Source: Bacteroidales bacterium
GTDB taxonomy: Bacteria; Bacteroidota; Bacteroidia; Bacteroidales; F082
DNA: 64,000 nucleotides
NCBI GenBank assembly: GCA_016936355.1
Contig: JAFGYB010000023.1
Span: 124,001 to 188,000 of the forward strand
Reading direction: 5' to 3'
Each line of letters opens with the position of its first letter. The first letter of the stretch is position 1. Shown one piece after another: positions 7,888-16,502 of the stretch. The translations under genes and the position numbers were made by a program. The notes below the pieces were generated by a model. It had not been told where the DNA came from and ran no database searches. It saw nothing but the letters and a program-made list of their open reading frames with translations.

Positions 7888-9306
7888 TTAAAACAATGCT
7901 TCTTTTTCTCCTTTGTACAGTTGGGGAATAATGTCGAAGAAGAGCTTGTACTCGGTATTCTTAAAATATTTGTAATATCCCGAACCAACATTGTCGTCAA
8001 AAGTATTGTAAATATTGGTAAATAAGGATTGGGACATTTTATAATTATTATTTTTTAAAGAGGCGATCGACCGAAAGAGATCGGATTTGGGTTGGTATTT
8101 GCTGTATTGTATGTATGCATAGTGGTTGGTTCTGCTTTTGGGTATATACGACAGAAACTCTTTCTTTTGCCGCGAACCGTTTTGTACATACTCCCCCTTT
8201 ATCTTATCTTCAAACTGATAGGTGATTTTCTTCAGGGGCAGCACCATATTCACTTTACCGGAGGGGACGATGGTGATCTTTAACCCTTCCGGATGGGAAC
8301 GGTCTGAATTGGATTTATGCTGCACACCCGCACTTTTTAACCGGGCTGCCAGCTTACTGTCCTGTATCGCATTATAGTCCACCGTCTTCCGAAGGTTTCC
8401 TGTTTCGATGTAAGGATTGTAATAACTACTCGAAAAACTGTTTTTCATTTTCACATCGCAATGCAGCGTATTCAGGTAGTAATAATAAAATAAACTTCGG
8501 CTAAAAACGCTGTTTTGCCTGCCTGTCCACAACATTTCATCGCCGTCGCCTCCAATAAAAACATTGGAGTAATGGATGCTCTTTTTATACGAAATCTCTC
8601 TTTTTTTTCCGTGGCGCTTCACCTTAATGTGCGCTACGTGTGAGAAGTGAGCAGCGTTGCTGCTTCCGAAATAGATCTTGTCTTTATTCAACCTGTAAGC
8701 CAGTGTTGCGCTGGGAATGGTGTACAGCAGATACTTGTTTCCGTAAAAGATGAAAATTGCCTTTTCGTTCGGACTGGTAGTCAGCTTGCTTCGATAAGTC
8801 AGGAGGTAAGGCTTGCCTTCTTCCAGACTTAAAAACTGATTCAGTTTTTTCTGTATCTGAGGTTCCTTTTTCAGGGCAATGGCCTTGTATTTCTTTTCCT
8901 GTTCCCTTTTCTTTTGGAGGGCCAACAACTTTTCATTCTCCCGGGCCCGCTGACTCTTGGCTGCTTTCTCAATTCTGATAAAATAGTCCAGCGTGGACGA
9001 CCGAACCTGATCCGTCACCTGATTACTGTACTCATTAATGAATAAATTCAACGCGTTCTCGGCTTCAATAAACCGGCTCGTGTTGTAAAGAATCTTAACT
9101 TTTAAACTCAAAATCAAACCATTGGTCCCCTGCAACGACTGCTCTGCTTTTACCAAATAATTCAGTGCTTCTTTGTAGTCATTCTGGTTGAACAATTTTT
9201 GTGCTTCATTGAAATAAATTTTCGCTTTATAATCCCCGCTCACCTGGCCTGTAGCCATGTGGATGCTGACCGTAAACAGCGCAACAAGTATCAAACTGTA
9301 TTTCAT
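7888..9306 (-). CDS. Secreted protein with N-terminal TPR-like segment, unknown function
   Basis: The 472-residue product has a signal peptide ending near MATGQ. Residues 25-110 look like two or three TPR helical hairpins (YFNEAQKLFNQNDYKEALNY). A lysine- and glutamate-rich predicted coiled coil spans about 115-155. The remaining 300 residues are rich in Tyr, Ser and Lys and look beta-rich; no family was recognised. The gaps to its neighbours are 29 and 42 nt, so it belongs to the 12388-7268 operon. A role in envelope assembly with the neighbouring secreted proteins is only an inference from context. Confidence 0.75.
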   Translation of the reverse strand: MKYSLILVALFTVSIHMATGQVSGDYKAKIYFNEAQKLFNQNDYKEALNYLVKAEQSLQGTNGLILSLKVKILYNTSRFIEAENALNLFINEYSNQVTDQVRSSTLDYFIRIEKAAKSQRARENEKLLALQKKREQEKKYKAIALKKEPQIQKKLNQFLSLEEGKPYLLTYRSKLTTSPNEKAIFIFYGNKYLLYTIPSATLAYRLNKDKIYFGSSNAAHFSHVAHIKVKRHGKKREISYKKSIHYSNVFIGGDGDEMLWTGRQNSVFSRSLFYYYYLNTLHCDVKMKNSFSSSYYNPYIETGNLRKTVDYNAIQDSKLAARLKSAGVQHKSNSDRSHPEGLKITIVPSGKVNMVLPLKKITYQFEDKIKGEYVQNGSRQKKEFLSYIPKSRTNHYAYIQYSKYQPKSDLFRSIASLKNNNYKMSQSLFTNIYNTFDDNVGSGYYKYFKNTEYKLFFDIIPQLYKGEKEALF

Positions 9307-9348
9307 TATTTTGTTCGTTTGTTAATAATTTCTTCGTTTCTATTTTTT

Positions 9349-10251
9349 TCACAACTTAACGATCAAAAGGGTAGCTGTTTTTCCGGTTGTAATACTCCAT
9401 TCTTTCTTGGCTATTTTGGCACCCTTATCATCAAAAATTTCAAAAGAGGCAGTATTTGTCCCCACCGATCCCTGATTCAATGCCTTAAAATCAATCCGGT
9501 TCATCCCCCATTTCAAATAGACGGTGATGTACTTCTTTGCCTTGGTCAGGTATAAGTTCGAACGGATAATGGATTTGTTGTTTCGGATCTGGACCCGGTC
9601 TCCGTCTTCTTTGCCGTGGTCCCAGCATACAATTTTCAGGGTCTTGGTTTTGCTTTCTACTTCCCCGATGAATTGATTTCCGGGATTTTTTGAATTACCA
9701 CCTGTACTTTTAGTGTTCTCGTTTGTTTGGTACGACCCTTTTCCTTCCCAGAAAGGGTCTTCGTTGGATTTGCCGGTCGTGTTATTTTTGGTATCGGATT
9801 TCCCTGACCAGAAATCATCTTTTTGTTGCTGTTCTTTTTCAGGCTTCTCTTTGGGTTTTTTCTCCTCCTTTTTTTCCTCTTTGTCGTAAAAGGTATGGGT
9901 AATTCTGGGGTTCTCTCCTCCACGCCTCCGACATTCTTCCTTTGCCCGGGCGATCGCTCCTGAATAATCCGAATATCCGGCGGAGGCTCCCACAATCTGT
10001 CTTCCGTCACTGGACTTACCCACAGCGATGGCCCCATGCCCCTTGCCCGGATAACTCAGGATCACCGAAGGGGTTTGACCTCCTCGTTTGATGCATTCGC
10101 TGTAGGCACAACCGGAAGTATTGGCCCCTCCGTAACAAAAACCATAAGCACCGTTTGTAGTGCAAACATATACGGTAGTCTGTGCTTTTGAGAAAAGCGG
10201 ACCCAGCGCCATCACAAAAAAGAAAAGTGAAAATCGTAGTTTCTTGTTCAT
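9349..10251 (-). CDS. Secreted DUF4189-like protein with C-terminal beta-sandwich-like domain
   Basis: This 300-residue protein has a signal peptide ending FSKAQ. Residues 25-115 contain GAYGFCYGG and HGAIAVGKSSDG followed by a GAIARAKEECRRRGG helix, the layout of DUF4189 (short strands, then an Ala/Cys-rich helix), including several cysteines. Residues 120-195 form a low-complexity Lys/Glu/Asn linker. Residues 205-300 form a compact all-beta-looking unit starting IVCWDHGKEDGDRVQI. The biochemical function is unknown. The linker suggests two independent folded domains. It is the third gene of the 12388-7268 operon. Confidence 0.65.
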   Translation of the reverse strand: MNKKLRFSLFFFVMALGPLFSKAQTTVYVCTTNGAYGFCYGGANTSGCAYSECIKRGGQTPSVILSYPGKGHGAIAVGKSSDGRQIVGASAGYSDYSGAIARAKEECRRRGGENPRITHTFYDKEEKKEEKKPKEKPEKEQQQKDDFWSGKSDTKNNTTGKSNEDPFWEGKGSYQTNENTKSTGGNSKNPGNQFIGEVESKTKTLKIVCWDHGKEDGDRVQIRNNKSIIRSNLYLTKAKKYITVYLKWGMNRIDFKALNQGSVGTNTASFEIFDDKGAKIAKKEWSITTGKTATLLIVKL

Positions 10252-10289
10252 GTGTTTTCTTTTAGTTGAATATCTTTTAATTCCTTACG

Positions 10290-12080
10290 TCATTTAAAAC
10301 TCTTTAAATAACTGCGCATCTTGTCCAAACCGCTTTCGTTGGTGTATACATAATAGCCCAGGTAGTAAGGCGCACGACGATGCTTATCGTATTGATCTTG
10401 GTTCATGATAAAATAAAAATACCCTTTGTGGCCACTGAGCTCTTTCATATCAATCCCTTTGGCACCCCCCTGAATCACAAAACGAAACGAGCTGGCCCAG
10501 CGTTTCTCGCCGTCCACATAGGCGGAAAACCTTTTGTTTAAATCATAGGTTTCAAATGCTTTGACAACCAGTGTTGCACTGTCTGTTACAATCCCCCACG
10601 ATCTCGGATTCCCGATCAGAAAATTAATGGTTTTGCCCCTGGGAGCCTCAAACGGAATGACTACATAGTACTTTCCGTAGATTTTCGTCGCACTATTTAC
10701 CGGATACGATTTCACGCTGATCGTCCGGGTATAACTTACCGGCTTTATCTCTTTCCATTTTTTTCCTGCCGCAATAATCTTACCCGCCAATTCCTTCTCC
10801 CAGTATCCATTCTGCTGAATACCGTTTACATACTGATCCATTCTGAGGAACTTCCCGTCCGAATCATAAATGATCAACGTGCCGTTGCCATTCTTCAGGC
10901 TACCCTTATCCAGTGGCTTTCCCCTGGGGTTCAACAGCGATACCACATGCATCAGTTTTCCCTTGTCGTACTGGCGTTCAGTAAACAAATTCCCGTTTTC
11001 ATAATAATTTTTCCACGTGCCGTTCAATTCGCCCTGAATATAACGGGTCTCCAGTTTTAACTTTCCATTCTCGTAATAGAACTTCCAGTCCCCTGTACTT
11101 TTACCCTTTTCGTATCGGCCCAGGGATGAAACCTTCCCTTTTTCAGTGTATCCTTTAAAATCTCCGTCCAGCTTCCCGTTTTTATAGAATGTATTTTGTT
11201 TTAACTGACCGTTGTCGTAATAATATTTCCAATTCCCTGATTGTTTCCCGGATACATACTGTCCGGATGACATGGTTTTTCCATTGTCAAAATAATTCGT
11301 CCACACTCCTTCTCTTTTTCCGTTTTCGAACTTCCCGAGCACATATAATTTTCCGTTTTTGTGATACGCTTTCCACTCTCCGGTTTCTTTTCCATTATGA
11401 TAACTGCCGATTACATACAGCTGCCCCTTTTCGTAATAGCTTTTCCAGGGACCCACCCTTTGATAATGATTGAAGGAATAAATCAGATGAACCCGACCGT
11501 TATCGTATTTCAAGGTGTCTTCAATTTTTTTCTCCGATGAGGCCAAAGCGGACAACAACATCAAATATTGTTGGTTTCCGGGAAGGAAATTGATTCCTTT
11601 ATAATTATAGAGGATCCGGCCGTTCTGAATAATATAGGACTGATCAGATTCATCCTGCTTATCCAAGATTTTGTAGTACGCCCCCGTAGGCTCGAAAATA
11701 CGGGTACAAGCCAGATCCGATTTACCCATCAGTTCTGATAAATATCTTTCGTTTTTCATTGACCCGTTGTCACTCAAGGTATCCACGTACAGGGCTACGA
11801 CTTTAAAGGAATGTTGTTTGTTTTGCTCTTTAATGAGGGCCTTGATGTTTTCTTTACAACTTTTACATTGATCCTTCAGCGTGACCAAAACAACCGGTTT
11901 GTTCTCCGAAATACCTTTTAAATAGGTGGGGAGCAAGATCTTATTGCCCGTCTCGGTACGGATGGTCAAAGTACCAAATTTTTGGTCCACTTCAGACTTG
12001 GAAACAAGACTGTCACATCCGCTCAAAAACAGGAGGAACCCAACCAAACCGATCAACAGGATAGGGGTACGTTTTTTCAT
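10290..12080 (-). CDS. Lipoprotein with thioredoxin-like domain and seven MORN-type repeats
   Basis: The 596-residue protein has a lipoprotein signal with lipobox LSGC (Cys22). Residues 35-165 resemble a thioredoxin/AhpC fold: a VVLVTLKDQCKSCKENIK segment places a CxxC pair at Cys72 and Cys75 after a beta strand. Residues 210-377 are exactly seven 24-residue repeats of the type GxWKxYYxNGKL, the MORN_2/YwqK pattern. About 220 unassigned residues follow. It should be anchored in the envelope facing the periplasm or the cell surface. The CxxC may make it redox-active, but the nature of the repeat ligand is unknown. It follows the 100-residue membrane protein by 5 nt. Confidence 0.75.
   Translation of the reverse strand: MKKRTPILLIGLVGFLLFLSGCDSLVSKSEVDQKFGTLTIRTETGNKILLPTYLKGISENKPVVLVTLKDQCKSCKENIKALIKEQNKQHSFKVVALYVDTLSDNGSMKNERYLSELMGKSDLACTRIFEPTGAYYKILDKQDESDQSYIIQNGRILYNYKGINFLPGNQQYLMLLSALASSEKKIEDTLKYDNGRVHLIYSFNHYQRVGPWKSYYEKGQLYVIGSYHNGKETGEWKAYHKNGKLYVLGKFENGKREGVWTNYFDNGKTMSSGQYVSGKQSGNWKYYYDNGQLKQNTFYKNGKLDGDFKGYTEKGKVSSLGRYEKGKSTGDWKFYYENGKLKLETRYIQGELNGTWKNYYENGNLFTERQYDKGKLMHVVSLLNPRGKPLDKGSLKNGNGTLIIYDSDGKFLRMDQYVNGIQQNGYWEKELAGKIIAAGKKWKEIKPVSYTRTISVKSYPVNSATKIYGKYYVVIPFEAPRGKTINFLIGNPRSWGIVTDSATLVVKAFETYDLNKRFSAYVDGEKRWASSFRFVIQGGAKGIDMKELSGHKGYFYFIMNQDQYDKHRRAPYYLGYYVYTNESGLDKMRSYLKSFK
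10950..11453 (-). repeat. Seven in-frame 72-bp (24-residue) MORN_2-type repeats
   Basis: Within the lipoprotein gene the segment encoding residues 210-377 is built of seven consecutive 24-codon units. Each begins with Gly-x-Trp/Phe and contains NG/KG at positions 9-10 and a second Gly-Lys near position 21. The units differ in DNA sequence, so this is an old protein repeat rather than a recent tandem duplication. Confidence 0.85.
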
Positions 12081-12085
12081 GTTAC

Positions 12086-12388
12086 TTATTTTGATTTGAT
12101 TTCTTTTTCCAGTCGTATGATGTTTTCCTGCATCTGCCGCCTCTTTTTCTGCATTTCCTTTCGTTGGGCATCGTAGAGTGAATCCCTAACCACCTTTTGC
12201 CGAACAATGCGCAGGCTGTCCCTGTACTTCTGATATTCTTTCCTGGCTTTCACCACCTGCTCGGTATTGTATCGCTGCTGCCGCACCTCCCTTTGGTGAA
12301 TTTTTTTAAACAACAGCAACCCAACCAAAGCAAGGATCATGAATATTTTACCCAATAGGCCTACTGTTTTCTTCGTTTTTCGGTTCAT
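12086..12388 (-). CDS. Small membrane protein with charged coiled-coil tail, unknown function
   Basis: The product has 100 residues. A single hydrophobic helix spans about residues 12-27 (GKIFMILALVGLLLF), preceded by a basic N-terminus (MNRKTKKT). The rest is a very charged, probably coiled-coil helix with heptad-like KARKEYQKYRDSLRIV and KKRRQMQENIIRLEKE segments. It is the first gene of the operon extending to 7268 and lies 69 nt downstream of the paired upstream element at 12458-12497. No family was recognised. Confidence 0.7.
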   Translation of the reverse strand: MNRKTKKTVGLLGKIFMILALVGLLLFKKIHQREVRQQRYNTEQVVKARKEYQKYRDSLRIVRQKVVRDSLYDAQRKEMQKKRRQMQENIIRLEKEIKSK

Positions 12389-12457
12389 GAAAGATTAATT
12401 TTAGGGTGTCGCCTGATGAGACACTGTAAAAAAACAAAAACCCACCCGAATACACGT

Positions 12458-12497
12458 GGTGGTTTTCCGCCAAAGAAAAAAATAGTGGTTTTCAGGG
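12458..12497 (-). promoter_or_regulatory. Paired 14-bp upstream element (site 1 of 3), direct orientation
   Basis: Read on the minus strand, CCCTGAAAACCACT (12497-12484) is followed by GGCGGAAAACCACC (12471-12458), 26 bp apart. The distal copy, with its flanks, is identical over 25 bp to the one at 17372-17396. The pair ends 69 nt before the start codon of the 100-residue gene. The sequence is unlike a TAnnTTTG promoter and is interpreted as a binding site for a regulator. Confidence 0.6.
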
Positions 12498-12626
12498 ATA
12501 GGCACTGAAATGAAGAGTGAAAAATGAAGAATGAAAAAATATTGAAAGTGTATGGCCGTCAGGGTGGGCATGCCGGGAAAGGAAACATCCTCCGGACCAA
12601 TGCCGGGGATTGTTTTTCTTTAATTT

Positions 12627-12658
12627 ATTTTTTGAGAAAATTAATTTTCTCAAAAAAT
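12627..12658. repeat. Perfect 32-bp AT-rich palindrome
   Basis: The sequence from 12627 to 12658 is its own reverse complement, with arms ATTTTTTGAGAAAATT and AATTTTCTCAAAAAAT. It begins 7 nt after the stop codon of the four-gene operon 15777-12666. It lacks a loop and a following T tract, so it could be an unusual bidirectional terminator or a protein-binding palindrome. Confidence 0.7.
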
Positions 12659-12665
12659 AACCTTC

Positions 12666-13193
12666 TTACTTAATAGGCTTATGTGTATTTAAGAATAGCT
12701 CATGAAGTCTTTCGTTCCGCTGCTCTTTTTTTAAGGCCAGTTTGGTTAGATGCTGAAACGCCCGATACAAACGCCTTGGCATTTTATTATCTGCAGTTCC
12801 AGGCAAAGAAAGATTATCGTCCTTTCTTGTAATTTTGACATTAGACGGTTTCGCAGGGCAATCATAGTGCATGGCCACAGCAGGTCCGGTAAAATCTAAC
12901 TCGATACGGCTTTTTTTTGATTTTTTTACCTTTTCCAGTTTTTGTAAATCCGCAACATAAGTTACTTTACAGCGCACATGTTCTTGATTGAGATACTGAT
13001 AGGCTGTAAAAGACAATCGATCGTTGTCTGAAATGTCAAAACTATCCACCTGAAAATAAGTTGAAGATTGCTCCTGAATAAACCCTATGGTTTGTTCCCA
13101 ATCTGATTTAAAACCCTTTTTATGCGAAGGACTCTGTGCAAAAGAAACACTAAGCGTGGTCAGGGCGAATAATAATAAAATTGTTTTTTTCAT
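12666..13193 (-). CDS. Small secreted protein, paralogue of the 13748-14302 product
   Basis: A 175-residue protein with the signal peptide MKKTILLLFALTTLSVSFAQ. That peptide is nearly identical to the one of the gene at 13748. Near the C-terminus, RRLYRAFQHLTKLALKK corresponds to AVSLYKALKHLNSFY in the paralogue, so the two share ancestry beyond the signal. No domain was recognised. Its ATG overlaps the stop codon of the preceding gene (ATGA), a sign of translational coupling. It is the last gene of the operon 15777-12666. Confidence 0.75.
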   Translation of the reverse strand: MKKTILLLFALTTLSVSFAQSPSHKKGFKSDWEQTIGFIQEQSSTYFQVDSFDISDNDRLSFTAYQYLNQEHVRCKVTYVADLQKLEKVKKSKKSRIELDFTGPAVAMHYDCPAKPSNVKITRKDDNLSLPGTADNKMPRRLYRAFQHLTKLALKKEQRNERLHELFLNTHKPIK

Positions 13194-13690
13194 TTGTTAT
13201 GGTCAATATGCCATTGAATTGCATATTCGGCGCTCGAATCTGTAAAATGAGAAACAGAAATCTTTTTAACGGATAAAGTGGACAGGTCTATCACTTTTTT
13301 ATAATTGTAAGCAACTTCATAGTTAGCAAAATATGGTCCGGCTATTTCCTCCTTTGTAAAGCCGTTAGACAGTGTTAGTTTTATCCTCATCCCGGCGGGT
13401 TCTCCAAACACAGACAGATAATCCCCGCTATTTTTATAAAACTTGCCCTTATACCAGTATCCTTTAATCTTTAATGAAAAACCGACATCTGCTTCTAAAC
13501 GATAGGTGGTAGGGCTAGCCATGGTTTGGTGAAAATGAACTGTAAAATTAATGACATCAAAAACATAACCTGTTTGATTTCCATTGCTTACATTGGTTAA
13601 CTGATACTTTTCATATCTGTCATCGTAAACCTGGGCAGATAACAGCCTTGCGGAAAGTAGAATTATAAGAAGAAATAAGTATTTTTTCAT
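13190..13690 (-). CDS. Small secreted protein, unknown function
   Basis: The product has 166 residues from the Met of MKKYLFLLIILLSARLLSAQ, a convincing signal peptide. A start ten codons upstream is possible but would push the signal inward. The mature region is predicted beta-rich (YRLEADVGFSLKIKGYWYKG) with no known motif. It lies between the two paralogous secreted proteins, overlaps the downstream gene by four bases and follows the upstream one by 57 nt. Confidence 0.7.
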   Translation of the reverse strand: MKKYLFLLIILLSARLLSAQVYDDRYEKYQLTNVSNGNQTGYVFDVINFTVHFHQTMASPTTYRLEADVGFSLKIKGYWYKGKFYKNSGDYLSVFGEPAGMRIKLTLSNGFTKEEIAGPYFANYEVAYNYKKVIDLSTLSVKKISVSHFTDSSAEYAIQWHIDHNK

Positions 13691-13747
13691 TTGTTTGTTG
13701 TTTGAAGTATCTCGGGACAAAAGCCAAGTAGCCTCAAATTTTCAAAG

Positions 13748-14302
13748 CTAAAAAGCGTTTTTCAGGGAGAGTTTATTTATAAACTTAATGTCGTAGTTAT
13801 AAAAGGAGTTCAAATGCTTGAGTGCTTTGTACAAACTAACTGCCCTTTTCTTATCAGTAAAGGCAATGCGTATTATTCTACTGACAGTTACTGAGGTCAC
13901 GATAATCACTTCATAATCAACGATAACATCACCATTATAATCTGCCGGAGGAATAACAGCGATACTACTAACTTGTTGTAAGGTAAAATTATTTGTACGT
14001 TGGTATTTCCAAGGCGCTTGATCCAAAGAACTATATATTTGACTATTTTCCTTCTGTGACCATATAGATTTTTCATACGAATTATCAATAAATCTTACTG
14101 TGTTATTATCTATACTAATGCGTACATCTCCTATTTTATCGAGTACACCATTCCCACCATGATCTGTATTCCCCGAAAATCCATAGTAATTCAGCCAGGC
14201 TATGGTTTGATCTAAGGTAGGCCCGTTATCGCCGGTTTGTGCCTGTACAAAAGAAACGCTGAGCGTGGTTAGCGCTACGAGTAAAAAGATTGTTTTTTTC
14301 AT
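13748..14302 (-). CDS. Small secreted protein, paralogue of the 12666-13193 product
   Basis: A 184-residue protein with the signal peptide MKKTIFLLVALTTLSVSFVQ, cut before AQTGDNG. The mature part contains several short predicted beta strands and a C-terminal helix (KRAVSLYKALKHLNSFY) shared with the product of 12666-13193. The signal-peptide region is also very similar at the DNA level between the two genes, suggesting a fairly recent duplication or gene conversion. It lies 53 nt downstream of the 473-residue gene. Function unknown. Confidence 0.75.
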   Translation of the reverse strand: MKKTIFLLVALTTLSVSFVQAQTGDNGPTLDQTIAWLNYYGFSGNTDHGGNGVLDKIGDVRISIDNNTVRFIDNSYEKSIWSQKENSQIYSSLDQAPWKYQRTNNFTLQQVSSIAVIPPADYNGDVIVDYEVIIVTSVTVSRIIRIAFTDKKRAVSLYKALKHLNSFYNYDIKFINKLSLKNAF

Positions 14303-14355
14303 TTGTTTTTGCTTTATCATGATTATAAAATTTTATTGGAAACCTTGGATTAGAA

Positions 14356-15777
14356 TTATTTGGCACTTTTAAAAAGGTTATAGGTTACTCCAAAAAACAG
14401 TGCCGGTTCATAGCGGTCGATATAATTGATTTCCTGATGGAAAGGACTTGTAAAAGTATTGTCTGCATTCAGGTTGCTCCTGTTCAGGCGCTTCACACTT
14501 ACGAAGGATAAACCTGCAGTAAATATAATCCTGTTCTTTTCGGTAAAAGCCAAAGAAACGCCCCCGTAAAAGTTTATTTTCGTATCTGTATTAATGCTGA
14601 TGCCGGTAGATAATCCAAGTTGTGGACCATTATTTGGTCCGTCAAAAAATACGTGGGCGAGTCCGCCGATGGCATGGGTAATTTTATCGGAACTGAGTTT
14701 ATAAACCCCAACCACATCACCCGCATCATTGTATTTGTAATCGTAGGTTTCATTTCCAATGAAACTCAGCATATATCCCGTGCTGAAATTTACTCTGAAC
14801 TTACTGTAGGTTCTAACTGTTATTGTATTAAACTCTTTTACTGTAGAACCATCGTATGCCTTCAGAACCGGCTTTAGGTCCTCCTCATCCTTATTTAGCT
14901 GAACAGCATCTGTATAGAAGGTAAAGGCATTTTGCTTGATAATTTTATGATACAGATTAATCCCATCCTGCGCTTTACTAATCATCTTGGCTTTTATAGT
15001 ATCTGTTTCCAAAGCATCCATGGTGTTTTTTGCAAATTCAAATTCATCAACATATTTCTTCTTTAGCGTCTGTGTCACTTTTGCATCGGAAATGTTGATT
15101 GAATTACCGTGCTTGTCTTTCAGTTCCCCGCTTACTTCAAAGGTCTCTTGTGCGGGCGTTTTATTTGTCGTATCATAAATGTATTTAAGCTCTCCATAAG
15201 TGACTTTGAGGTTCCCTATCTTGCTGGCAATATCGTTGTTGCTTCCAATCGAGTTAAACAGGTTTTTTGCTGATTCTCTAATTAACCCCGTGTCTTGTAC
15301 AAATACACCGTCACCCAATAAATTTTTCAGTTTGTTTTCCAACGAAACAGATTTTTCAATGGACACAAGTTGTTGGATGAATTCTTTGTATTTATTGAAA
15401 AACTCATCCGTATTCTTTTGTTTCTTTGATGAACTACCAGTTGTGTATTGTTGCTCTTCACTTTGTGTTTTAATGTTAAACGTTGAGTCCATCGAAATTG
15501 AATCTTTAGGGGGAATCCCGCTTTTCAATAAACCAGAGAAACTACTTGGTATATTAAAAGAGAGATCTTTACCCGATACTTGTATAGAAACTCCTTCTAA
15601 TTTTAAAAAATTGACATTGTTGATGCGGACTTTCAGCAAACTACCTTTTTTAAATTTTTGAAATGATAAGTTATCTGTGTTATCTTTTCCGAAAGGATTG
15701 ATTGTAATAATTTTTTCCTGTCCCCAACTTACAGAGACAGTCAAAACAAAGGCAAAAAGAAATAGTAGTTTTTTCAT
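14356..15777 (-). CDS. Probable outer-membrane protein with periplasmic N-terminal region
   Basis: The 473-residue product has a signal peptide (MKKLLFLFAFVLTVSVSWGQ). Residues 20-330 are polar with extended helical stretches (a lysine-rich segment around 120-290). The last 150 residues show alternating hydrophobic strands, from FRVNFSTGYMLSFIG onwards, separated by polar loops. It ends EPALFFGVTYNLFKSAK, resembling a small C-terminal beta barrel. It is the first gene of the operon 15777-12666. No family was recognised. A role as membrane anchor for the small secreted proteins downstream is possible but unproven. Confidence 0.65.
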   Translation of the reverse strand: MKKLLFLFAFVLTVSVSWGQEKIITINPFGKDNTDNLSFQKFKKGSLLKVRINNVNFLKLEGVSIQVSGKDLSFNIPSSFSGLLKSGIPPKDSISMDSTFNIKTQSEEQQYTTGSSSKKQKNTDEFFNKYKEFIQQLVSIEKSVSLENKLKNLLGDGVFVQDTGLIRESAKNLFNSIGSNNDIASKIGNLKVTYGELKYIYDTTNKTPAQETFEVSGELKDKHGNSINISDAKVTQTLKKKYVDEFEFAKNTMDALETDTIKAKMISKAQDGINLYHKIIKQNAFTFYTDAVQLNKDEEDLKPVLKAYDGSTVKEFNTITVRTYSKFRVNFSTGYMLSFIGNETYDYKYNDAGDVVGVYKLSSDKITHAIGGLAHVFFDGPNNGPQLGLSTGISINTDTKINFYGGVSLAFTEKNRIIFTAGLSFVSVKRLNRSNLNADNTFTSPFHQEINYIDRYEPALFFGVTYNLFKSAK

Positions 15778-15936
15778 GATTTTAGTTTTGTGATTTTTAA
15801 TCTTTTATTCATCCGTTCGTTGCCAATGAACAATGCTAATAAGACAGTGACGTAACAAAGTGTCTTTTTGATTTCATATAGAAAATGCTGAAAAGTTTAT
15901 TGTTTTAACTCAGCTGCTTTCCTGCAAAAAGGTTTA

Positions 15937-16374
15937 TTAGTCTTTATAATATTCAAATCCATTGATAAATTGCACTTTGGCCCCGTCATCCCTGTATTGG
16001 GCAATGTCTTTTATTAAGGCATTGTGTGCTTTACCATAGGTAGTCTCCCAATTAACGGTAACCCTGCCTTTAACAATGAAGTTGAAATACTTTTTTTTGC
16101 CATAACGTGCTTCAAACTCTTTATCAAATTGATCTTCAATAAATGCATTTCCGGCATCACCGTCCGCCGGAAAAATGTTGGTGACATAGGCCACACCTTT
16201 AGCATTGTTATCTGCACCATAGTTGCTCCAAACTGTTATATAATAATAGAAAGTAGCATTATCAGCTTTTGTCAGGGGGACAGGATTGGGTGACGAAGCA
16301 TTGCTTTTAGACGATAAGGTAAATGTGGCTATAGCGGCCAAAATGAAGGAAAAAATAATTGTTTTTGTTTTCAC
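15937..16374 (-). CDS. Small secreted protein, unknown function
   Basis: A 145-residue protein with a signal peptide (MKTKTIIFSFILAAIATFTL) and a mature part rich in aromatic residues (ATFYYYITVWSNYG). It has no recognised domain. It stands apart from the next operon (159 nt gap) and has its own paired upstream element at 16431-16470, with the proximal half-site 56 nt before the ATG. That places it under the same presumptive control as the five-gene operon and the SUMF1-like gene. Confidence 0.7.
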   Translation of the reverse strand: MKTKTIIFSFILAAIATFTLSSKSNASSPNPVPLTKADNATFYYYITVWSNYGADNNAKGVAYVTNIFPADGDAGNAFIEDQFDKEFEARYGKKKYFNFIVKGRVTVNWETTYGKAHNALIKDIAQYRDDGAKVQFINGFEYYKD

Positions 16375-16430
16375 GATTTAATGTTTTAAAATGAAAACTT
16401 AAAAGAATAATATCCTTTTCAGAAATGCAT

Positions 16431-16470
16431 CCCCGAAAACCACCAAAAAAAAAATTAGTGGTTTTCAGGG
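16431..16470 (-). promoter_or_regulatory. Paired 14-bp upstream element (site 2 of 3), inverted orientation
   Basis: On the minus strand CCCTGAAAACCACT (16470-16457) is followed, 26 bp away, by GGTGGTTTTCGGGG (16444-16431). This is the same element in opposite orientation, so the site is a large inverted repeat. It ends 56 nt before the start codon of the 145-residue secreted protein. Confidence 0.6.
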
Positions 16471-16502
16471 ATGGATAGGAAAGAAAAATGATTATTAAAA
16501 AA

